Below are positions 1 to 5,304 of a DNA stretch of 5,304 bases, piece after piece (the first letter of the stretch is position 1; the number at the start of each line of letters is the position of its first letter). Below the pieces are notes generated by a model. It was not told the DNA's origin, made no database searches, and saw only the letters and a list, made by a program, of their open reading frames with translations. The DNA is from Sphaerochaeta sp. (GTDB lineage Bacteria; Spirochaetota; Spirochaetia; Sphaerochaetales; Sphaerochaetaceae). The DNA lies in NCBI GenBank assembly GCA_003446545.1, contig DMAO01000203.1, forward strand, positions 1 to 5,304. Direction: 5' to 3'. Made by a program: the position numbers and the translations under genes.

Positions 1-26
1 TGCATCTCTCTTATTTTTACGTAAAA

Positions 27-56
27 GATATAAAGCACTAACAATTTGTTGTACAA
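27..56 (-). promoter_or_regulatory. Possible weak promoter for a gene beyond the left edge
   Basis: On the minus strand TTGTAC (56-51) and TATATC (32-27) are separated by 18 bases in AT-rich DNA just past the trpS terminator, where a promoter for the next minus-strand gene would be expected. The hexamers match the sigma-70 consensus only in part (3 and 4 of 6), so chance is a real alternative. Confidence 0.2.
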
Positions 57-96
57 GAAATGCACGAAAATACGAGAAGAGGATCATCACAGAACA

Positions 97-118
97 AAGG
101 GGAGGTTCCCCTCCCCTT
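97..118 (-). terminator. Rho-independent terminator after trpS
   Basis: On the minus strand a perfect 9-bp stem (AAGGGGAGG / CCTCCCCTT) closes a four-base GGAA loop of the stable GNRA type. It begins four bases past the trpS stop and is followed by an interrupted T-rich stretch (TTTGTTCTGT, counting the last stem bases). The T-tract is weak, but stem, loop and position all fit the end of the ileS-to-trpS operon. There is no T-tract on the plus-strand side, so it is not bidirectional. Confidence 0.85.
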
Positions 119-122
119 CAGC

Positions 123-1112
123 TCAAATCTTCAAAAACATCTTTTCCTTGATGGAATCAAGGTTTGCATTACCAATCACATTGGCCTTGCGTGTTCCCTC
201 CACTATGATTTCCCTGACCTCTGATCTATGGTTCTCATAGTATGCCCTTCTCTCCCTCATCGGATCGAGAAGGTTGTTCAACACCACATTCAGACGCTTC
301 TTGCACTCAAAGCAACCGAGTTTAGCAGAGGTGCACCCTTCATAGATATCAGGAGTCTCCTCAGGGTTGAAAATCTGATGATACTTGTAGATGTTGCAGA
401 TCTCCGGATGACCATGAATGTCTGTAGTCACCCTGGCGGGGTCGGTGACTGCCTTTCGGACAAGCTTCCATACCTGCTCGGCAGTATCTGAGAGATAGAT
501 GGCATTGCCCATGCTCTTGCCCATCTTTGCATTGCCGTCCAGCCCACTGAGCCTGCCAACCTGACTGAGTTTCACTTGAGGCTGGGTGATGGACGTACCA
601 TAGAGCTTGTTGAACTTGCGGACTATCTTGCGAGAGAGTTCGATGTGGGGGACCTGGTCCTCCCCAACAGGTACGAGGTCAGCATTGCAGAACGTGATAT
701 CAGCAGTCTGGCTTACCGGGTATCCGAGAAACCCATAGGTAATATCCTCATAGCCATAGTTCTGTGCTTCTGTCTTGATCGTAGGATTATGCCTGAGCTG
801 GTTTACAGTAACTATCATAGAGTAGAAAATGGTCAGTTCAGCGATCGAGCTGACCTGTGACTGCTGGACAAAGGTAACCTTATTGGGGTCAAGCCCAACC
901 GAGAGATTATCAATGGTCACATCATAGATACTGCTGTTGATAAGCTTGGGATTGTCAAAATGGGTGGTGAGAGCCTGAATATCAGCAAGGAGTATGAACT
1001 CCTCATAGGTATCCTGTAGCTCAAAGCGTGATTTCAAGGAACCCACATAATGCCCCAAATGGAGTTTTCCCGTAGTCCTATCACCTGTCAGTATCCTTTT
1101 TCTGTTTTCCAC
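123..1112 (-). CDS. trpS: Tryptophanyl-tRNA synthetase with possible Fe-S cysteine motif
   Basis: Cytoplasmic class I synthetase, 329 residues as usual for bacterial TrpRS, charging tRNA-Trp with tryptophan. Visible motifs: GKLHLGHYVGSL at 15-26 with HIGH-type HLGH at 18-21, ADIQALTT at 43-50, PVSQTADI at 132-139, GEDQVPHIELSR at 150-161, and the second ATP-binding loop at 196-200, which reads KMGKS instead of KMSKS. The C-terminal anticodon region has C239, C260, C267 and C270 (C-x20-C-x6-C-x2-C), close to the C-x22-C-x6-C-x2-C [4Fe-4S] motif known from Thermotoga maritima TrpRS. The start is GTG at 1112: AAGGAG lies six bases upstream, and the protein from there (MENRKRILTGDRTTGK) matches the family N-terminus. 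Last gene of the operon; TGA stop followed within four bases by a terminator hairpin. Identity secure; cluster binding inferred. Confidence 0.97.
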   Translation of the reverse strand: MENRKRILTGDRTTGKLHLGHYVGSLKSRFELQDTYEEFILLADIQALTTHFDNPKLINSSIYDVTIDNLSVGLDPNKVTFVQQSQVSSIAELTIFYSMIVTVNQLRHNPTIKTEAQNYGYEDITYGFLGYPVSQTADITFCNADLVPVGEDQVPHIELSRKIVRKFNKLYGTSITQPQVKLSQVGRLSGLDGNAKMGKSMGNAIYLSDTAEQVWKLVRKAVTDPARVTTDIHGHPEICNIYKYHQIFNPEETPDIYEGCTSAKLGCFECKKRLNVVLNNLLDPMRERRAYYENHRSEVREIIVEGTRKANVIGNANLDSIKEKMFLKI

Positions 1113-1115
1113 TAC

Positions 1116-1307
1116 CTACTCCTTGTCCGTTTCTTCTGATTCTACTACTTCAGCTTCTGAAGCGTTCACCTGTTGGTTGAACATCCGTATCATGGTGTGC
1201 TGCATACTGCAAAAAGGGCACTGGGCAGGTGGCTGATGGTTTTCGATCGATTGCACCAGCTCTATGTGGGCATGACAATTCTGGCATTCATATTCATAAC
1301 TTGGCAT
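1116..1307 (-). CDS. FmdB-family small zinc-ribbon protein
   Basis: 63 residues. It opens with MPSYEYECQNC, the typical FmdB start (MPxYEYxCxxC), and carries two Cys pairs, C8-x2-C11 and C30-x2-C33, that would form a single zinc ribbon (CxxC_CxxC family). Family members usually have Gly after each pair; here these positions are His12 and Ser34. After IRMFN at about 40-44 comes a short, probably disordered acidic tail (EAEVVESEETDKE, 51-63). The family is named after a putative regulator of formamidase genes in Methylophilus, but most members have no known function, so a regulatory role should not be assumed. ATG at 1307 with AAGGAG seven bases upstream; 16 bases after the lipoprotein stop and 3 bases before trpS, so clearly part of the operon. 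Family call is strong, function open. Confidence 0.9.
   Translation of the reverse strand: MPSYEYECQNCHAHIELVQSIENHQPPAQCPFCSMQHTMIRMFNQQVNASEAEVVESEETDKE
1119..1124 (-). promoter_or_regulatory. Shine-Dalgarno site deciding the GTG start of trpS
   Basis: AAGGAG sits in the last two codons of the fmdB-like gene, six bases before the GTG at 1112. It fixes the unusual start codon and implies that trpS translation is coupled to the gene before it. Confidence 0.85.
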
Positions 1308-1314
1308 ATGGAAT

Positions 1315-1320
1315 CTCCTT
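1315..1320 (-). promoter_or_regulatory. Shine-Dalgarno site of the fmdB-like gene
   Basis: AAGGAG lies in the 16-base gap after the lipoprotein gene, seven bases before the ATG at 1307. It supports this start for a gene short enough to be missed. Confidence 0.85.
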
Positions 1321-1323
1321 AAT

Positions 1324-2202
1324 TTATAGGACCCCGGTCAGGCTCTGTTTCAATAGGTGCATCTGTTCATCGCCCAAGGGCATCTGCATAATCGTCACTA
1401 GATCCTCATCGAGTAAAAACATCAATTTCAGTTCGGCAATCTTAAATGGAATCTTATCCTTTTTCAATCGGGCTAAGTAGCCACTACGCACCATCTGCGA
1501 GAGCGTGGTGGCAAGTTTTGGTGTTTCCATCGTTATGAATGCATTGACTGTGTAGTTGCCTTCATTCTGATGGATAAGCAGGAGTACCTCCCTTGCCTGT
1601 TGGAATACTGACTGCGGAAGATTCAGACCCAAGTCAAAGAACGACTCGGGCTCAAAGGCATACAACGCGATGGACGCGTTCGCCATCTGAAGAGCCACCT
1701 CATCGTTGATAAGCCTCTGTCGATCCTTATAGGACGCATAGGCATGTTCATACGAACCGTTGGTGAACACCAGTTCGCCATTCTTTGGAGTATACAGGCT
1801 CAATGGCCCATTCTTCTGGCTAAACCAGGAAAGGCCATCGGTATTGCTCTTTGTCGAAAGCTCCCTAGCATACATCATCCCAGTATTGAGCAAAAACCTA
1901 GAGTAGTCACCCTCAACCACCCCATAGGCAGCAAGTGCATCCTGTTCTACAGGATACACATCATTGGTGGGATTAAGAGAGAGAGATACCCTCTTCGCAC
2001 GATGTGCAAATTCACTGAGGTCGCCGAAGGCAGACGCTACCAAGTCCGGTTCGGCAAGAGCATCAACAGTAGCCACAATGCTACCGCTTTGTGCCATCCC
2101 CTGAAAAAGGAAGTAAGGCCGCTCTCTCTTGGCCAGGGAAGTACAAGAGGAGAGCATGAGTACGATACATACCGACAGCACTACAGTCTTACTTTTTTTC
2201 AT
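1324..2202 (-). CDS. Predicted outer-envelope lipoprotein, possibly TP0453-like
   Basis: 292 residues. The N-terminus is a lipoprotein signal peptide: MKKSK basic head, hydrophobic core at 6-17, and lipobox L17-S18-S19-C20, so Cys20 should be lipidated and the 272 residues after it exposed in the periplasm or at the outer membrane. The mature part has no further Cys, no transmembrane helix and no enzyme motif that I recognise. It looks mixed alpha/beta: strand-like stretches at 41-48, 91-97, 143-147, 177-183 and 217-225 alternate with amphipathic helices at 53-70, 153-175, 196-211 and 229-245. The ATG is supported by AAAGGA upstream, inside the end of ileS. T. pallidum TP0453, an outer-membrane-associated lipoprotein that inserts amphipathic helices into membranes, is of similar size and, as I recall, also follows ileS. 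Homology is inferred from position, length and type, not from an alignment; function is otherwise unknown. Confidence 0.85.
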   Translation of the reverse strand: MKKSKTVVLSVCIVLMLSSCTSLAKRERPYFLFQGMAQSGSIVATVDALAEPDLVASAFGDLSEFAHRAKRVSLSLNPTNDVYPVEQDALAAYGVVEGDYSRFLLNTGMMYARELSTKSNTDGLSWFSQKNGPLSLYTPKNGELVFTNGSYEHAYASYKDRQRLINDEVALQMANASIALYAFEPESFFDLGLNLPQSVFQQAREVLLLIHQNEGNYTVNAFITMETPKLATTLSQMVRSGYLARLKKDKIPFKIAELKLMFLLDEDLVTIMQMPLGDEQMHLLKQSLTGVL

Positions 2203-2206
2203 GGGA

Positions 2207-5200
2207 TTATTCCTTTGCTACAGCTAGCCTCACCATATGATCACCACACTCAACCGGCTCAACATGTACCAGTGTAGCAAAGGTTAGGGAGTTCGACAAT
2301 GTCTCCTTTGCAATAGTGGAACCAAAATTGGAGAACACCTGCCTAACTACATCATCACCATCATAGGTGAGGTTTATTCGGTCAGAGACCTCAAAACCAC
2401 TATCCTTGCGAAGGTTCTGGACGCTGCGTACGATATCACGGGCAATTCCCTCCTGAAGGAGTTCTTCGGTTACCTTGGTATCGAAACCAACAGTCAACGA
2501 ACCTTCATTGAGAACCTTCACCCCTTCCCTTTCAGTACGCCCGACGATGATATGCTCAACAGAAATTTCTATCTCGCCTTCGCTGTACTGAAGCTTTACA
2601 CTTTTCCCATCAAGGATGGAAGCGATCATCGCACCTGAGAAAAGCTCAATCTGAGAAGCCACACTCTTCATCTGCTTGCCAAGTCTGGAGCCCAATACCT
2701 TGAAGTTTGCCTTTGCACTGTAGCTCACCAATGCACTTTCATCCTCTTGGATAAGGACCTCTTTCACATTCAGCTCTTCGGCTATGATATCAGCCATAGC
2801 TGAGAGGACCTTCCGATCCTCCTCTGTCCTATCGACTAGAAAAAGGGTCTGGAGAGGCTGACGGGTCTTGAGATTGTTTGAGGCACGAAGCGAACGACCC
2901 ATGACAATGGCCTTCTGGGTCAGGGCCATCCTCTTCTCAAGCTCGAGATCACGTTGGCAAGCCTTATACTCGGGATAGAGCTCAAGGTGGATACTCTGGC
3001 TCATTTCATCAGTCTTGAGGTTTTGGTAGATATCCTCAGTCGTATAGGGAATGATGGGGGCGGCGATCTTAATGAAGGTCATCAGGACACGATAGAGGGT
3101 ATCATACGCCTCTTTCTTGTCCCCGTCATTCTCACTTCTCCAAAAACGCCTTCGGCTTCTTCGGATGTACCAGTTGTTCAAGTCATCAATGAACGGAATG
3201 AATAGCGAGCATGCCTTCTGGATATCATAGGCATCTAGGGCTTCGGTAACTTCTTCGATTAGCCTTTCACTGCTACTGATGATCCAGGTATCCATAGGAT
3301 TGGAGAGTTTCTCGTATGAGGTCTCACTTGGCTCATACCCATCGATGTTCGCATAGGTCACAAAGAATGAGTAGGCATTCCATAAGGGTATGATGAGGTT
3401 CTTCAACACATCCTTGACAGAATCCTCACTGAACTTGAGGTCCTCAGCCCTGACCACAGCGCTGTTCATCAGTGCAAAACGGAGGGAGTCAGCACCATAG
3501 GTGTTCACTATCTCCATCGGGTCAGTGTAGTTTCGTTCACTCTTGCTCATCTTCTTGCCTTCGGGTGTGAGCACAATACCATTGGTGATGCAGTTCATGA
3601 AGGCAGGCTTGTCAAACAGGCCGGCTGCTAGGACTGTCAGGGTGTAGAACCAACCGCGGGTCTGGTCCAAACCTTCACAGATGAAGTCAGCGGGGAAATG
3701 CTCTTCAAAGTACTCCTTGTTCTCAAACGGATAGTGCAGCTGGGCATAGGGCATCGAGCCGGACTCAAACCAGCAGTCCAAAACGTCGGTGATGCGCCTC
3801 ATGGTGCCCTTTCCGTCGGGACTTGGCCAGGTGAGCTCATCAACGAAGTGCTTGTGCAGGTCGGATACAGATTGTCCGCATTTTGCTTTTAGCTCTTCGG
3901 TGCTGCCGATGACCTCAATGTGGTCACTTCCATCACATTTCCAGACAGGAATGGGGTTTCCCCAGAAACGGTTGCGGCTGATTGCCCAGTCACGAGCACC
4001 CTCAAGCCACTTGCCGAAGCGTCCGTTCTTCAGGTGCTCAGGCATCCAGGTAATCTGGTCGTTCGCATTGAGCATCGAGCTTTTAATTTTCTGGATGTCT
4101 ACAAACCAACACTCCATTGCACGATAGATAAGTGGCTTGTGGGTACGATAGCAAAAGGGATAGGGGTGCAGGAAATTTTCCCTCTTGACCAACTTCCCAC
4201 TCTCTTTAAGAAGGGCAATGATATCACTGTCGGTATCTTTTACGAATCTTCCGACAAAGTCTGGGACTTCACTAGTGAACTTCGCTTCGCTATCGATGGG
4301 ACAGACTGTGGGGATTCCAGTCCCCTTGAGCACCTGGTAGTCATCCTCACCAAAGCCCGGGGCTGTATGGACGATACCACAACCGTCTTCTGTGGTGACA
4401 TAGTCACCTGTGACACAGACAAAGGCCCCCTCTGCCTTTAGGTGGGCAAAATAAGGGAACAGAGGCTCATAGCGCATCCCTTTGTAGAAGGAGCCCTTCT
4501 GCTGATCCACTATCTCGTACTGCTTCTCATCATTGTAGTAGTGGCCGAGTCGGTCCTTACCCAGGATGTAATAGCAATCATCACTCTTGTCGAGAATCTT
4601 CACATAATCGATGTCAGGCCCAAAAGCCAAAGCGAGGTTTGAAGGCAAAGTCCAAGGCGTGGTGGTCCATGCCAAGAAGTAGGTATCCTTCTCGCCGTCC
4701 GCAGCGAAACGGACAGTAACAGCCTGGTCGACGACATCCTGATACCCGCCGAGATTTACCTCAAAGTTAGAGAGGGGACACCCGAGGGCAGGACTGTAGG
4801 GAAGGATATTGTACCCTTCGTAAATAAAGCCCTTTTCATACAAAGACTTGAATACCCACCAGATGGACTCCATGTAGTTGGTATCCATGGTGCGGTACCC
4901 ATTCTCCCAATCTACCCAACGCCCCATCCTGTTGATGGTATTCTCCCACTCCTTGGTATAGCGCAATACAATGGAACGGCACTGTTCGTTGAAATTGGCG
5001 ACACCGTACTTATAGATCTCTGAAGGCCCGCTGATACCCAGCGTCTTCTCTATCTCAAACTCAACAGGGAGGCCGTGACAATCCCATCCGAATCGGCGGT
5101 TCACTCGCTTACCCTTCATGGTCTGGTAACGGGGAATGGCGTCCTTAATGGTCCCAGGGACCAGGTGGCCAAAATGGGGGAGGCCTGTAGCAAAGGGAGG

Positions 5201-5304
5201 CCCGTCATAAAAGACGAACTCATCCTCAGCCGGACGCTGTTTGATCGATTTTCCAAAAATATCCTCTTGCTGCCAAAAAGAGAGGATATCCTCTTCCATT
5301 GCAG
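2207..5304 (-). CDS. ileS: Isoleucyl-tRNA synthetase, eukaryote-like type (5' end cut by window edge)
   Basis: Cytoplasmic class I synthetase that charges tRNA-Ile with isoleucine using ATP and hydrolyses mischarged valine. Numbering from the first visible Met (5299): class I signature HFGH at 42-45, GWDCHGLPVE at 71-80, editing-domain blocks TTTPWTLPSN at 212-221 and GCGIVHTAPGFGEDD at 306-320 with its conserved Asp, RFWGNPIPVW at 444-453, DVLDCWFESG at 505-514, KMSKS at 583-587, and an anticodon-binding helical domain from about 665 with NNWYIRRSRRRFW at 708-720. The C-terminal extension (about 840-1030) resembles the DUF5915 region of eukaryotic, archaeal and IleS2-type enzymes, and the C-terminal zinc finger of ordinary bacterial IleS is absent. 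The frame is open to base 5304, the preceding codon is GCA (Ala), and MEEDILSFW matches an internal block (usually F-P-x-M-E-E) roughly ten or more residues into family members, so the true start is probably outside the window. First visible gene of the operon; TAA stop 4 bases before the lipoprotein gene. Identity is secure; the start is not. Confidence 0.97.
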   Translation of the reverse strand, partial: AMEEDILSFWQQEDIFGKSIKQRPAEDEFVFYDGPPFATGLPHFGHLVPGTIKDAIPRYQTMKGKRVNRRFGWDCHGLPVEFEIEKTLGISGPSEIYKYGVANFNEQCRSIVLRYTKEWENTINRMGRWVDWENGYRTMDTNYMESIWWVFKSLYEKGFIYEGYNILPYSPALGCPLSNFEVNLGGYQDVVDQAVTVRFAADGEKDTYFLAWTTTPWTLPSNLALAFGPDIDYVKILDKSDDCYYILGKDRLGHYYNDEKQYEIVDQQKGSFYKGMRYEPLFPYFAHLKAEGAFVCVTGDYVTTEDGCGIVHTAPGFGEDDYQVLKGTGIPTVCPIDSEAKFTSEVPDFVGRFVKDTDSDIIALLKESGKLVKRENFLHPYPFCYRTHKPLIYRAMECWFVDIQKIKSSMLNANDQITWMPEHLKNGRFGKWLEGARDWAISRNRFWGNPIPVWKCDGSDHIEVIGSTEELKAKCGQSVSDLHKHFVDELTWPSPDGKGTMRRITDVLDCWFESGSMPYAQLHYPFENKEYFEEHFPADFICEGLDQTRGWFYTLTVLAAGLFDKPAFMNCITNGIVLTPEGKKMSKSERNYTDPMEIVNTYGADSLRFALMNSAVVRAEDLKFSEDSVKDVLKNLIIPLWNAYSFFVTYANIDGYEPSETSYEKLSNPMDTWIISSSERLIEEVTEALDAYDIQKACSLFIPFIDDLNNWYIRRSRRRFWRSENDGDKKEAYDTLYRVLMTFIKIAAPIIPYTTEDIYQNLKTDEMSQSIHLELYPEYKACQRDLELEKRMALTQKAIVMGRSLRASNNLKTRQPLQTLFLVDRTEEDRKVLSAMADIIAEELNVKEVLIQEDESALVSYSAKANFKVLGSRLGKQMKSVASQIELFSGAMIASILDGKSVKLQYSEGEIEISVEHIIVGRTEREGVKVLNEGSLTVGFDTKVTEELLQEGIARDIVRSVQNLRKDSGFEVSDRINLTYDGDDVVRQVFSNFGSTIAKETLSNSLTFATLVHVEPVECGDHMVRLAVAKE
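2211..2216 (-). promoter_or_regulatory. Shine-Dalgarno site of the lipoprotein gene inside ileS
   Basis: AAAGGA overlaps the final codons of ileS (AAG GAA TAA), eight bases before the ATG at 2202. The overlap suggests translational coupling from ileS into the lipoprotein gene. Confidence 0.75.

Noticed and set aside
3..5. Minus-strand ATG at the left edge after AAGAGAG, as the start of the next gene
   Set aside because: Only the start codon would be visible and the purine run abuts it, leaving no normal spacing; not supportable as a gene.
46..240. Short plus-strand frame across the terminator and the end of trpS
   Set aside because: It translates through the terminator hairpin and antisense trpS, with no ribosome site or family resemblance.
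1744..2277. Plus-strand open frame of 177 codons opposite the lipoprotein gene
   Set aside because: It lies antisense to a gene with a clear signal peptide and ribosome site, runs across the ileS junction, and its translation has no recognisable domain and looks like a shadow frame.
3920..4441. Plus-strand open frame of 173 codons, with overlapping smaller ones, inside ileS
   Set aside because: Fully antisense to conserved IleRS motifs; explained by the codon use of ileS on the other strand.
5280..5304. T-box or other leader element for ileS regulation
   Set aside because: The coding frame reaches the window edge, so any leader lies outside; nothing can be seen.

Overview
The window reads as the 3' part of one tightly packed operon transcribed on the minus strand, so in transcription order from high to low coordinates: ileS (isoleucyl-tRNA synthetase, about 1030 codons visible, 5' end cut by the window edge), a 292-codon gene for a predicted lipoprotein, a 63-codon FmdB-type zinc-ribbon gene, and trpS (tryptophanyl-tRNA synthetase, 329 codons, GTG start). 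The gaps between genes are 4, 16 and 3 bases. Each downstream gene has a clear Shine-Dalgarno sequence, and two of these lie inside the end of the preceding gene. A perfect 9-bp stem with a GGAA tetraloop starts four bases past the trpS stop and closes the unit. No promoter is visible inside the operon; it should lie upstream of base 5304, outside the window.

Organism: most likely a spirochaete of the Treponema/Sphaerochaeta group, by inference and with moderate confidence. IleS is of the eukaryote-like type, with an HFGH signature, a long C-terminal extension and no C-terminal zinc finger; this type occurs in spirochaetes, among others. The lipoprotein has a spirochaete-style lipobox (LSSC). 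From memory, Treponema pallidum also carries a lipoprotein gene of nearly the same length (TP0453) directly after ileS (TP0452). Base composition is intermediate and even across the window, with no sign of foreign DNA.

Layout: bases 1-96 are AT-rich intergenic DNA holding several short dyads and possibly a weak minus-strand promoter for the next gene. The terminator is at 97-118, trpS at 123-1112, the fmdB-like gene at 1116-1307, the lipoprotein gene at 1324-2202, and ileS from 2207 to the right edge.

How the genes fit together: two class I aminoacyl-tRNA synthetases flank a predicted outer-envelope lipoprotein and a small zinc ribbon, which suggests growth-linked co-expression rather than one pathway. 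The points most worth following are the four-cysteine motif in TrpRS (C-x20-C-x6-C-x2-C), which resembles the [4Fe-4S] motif of Thermotoga maritima TrpRS; the lipoprotein with its possible internal duplication; and the co-transcribed zinc ribbon. I saw no mobile element, CRISPR array, tRNA or rRNA, and nothing that amounts to a wholly new system.
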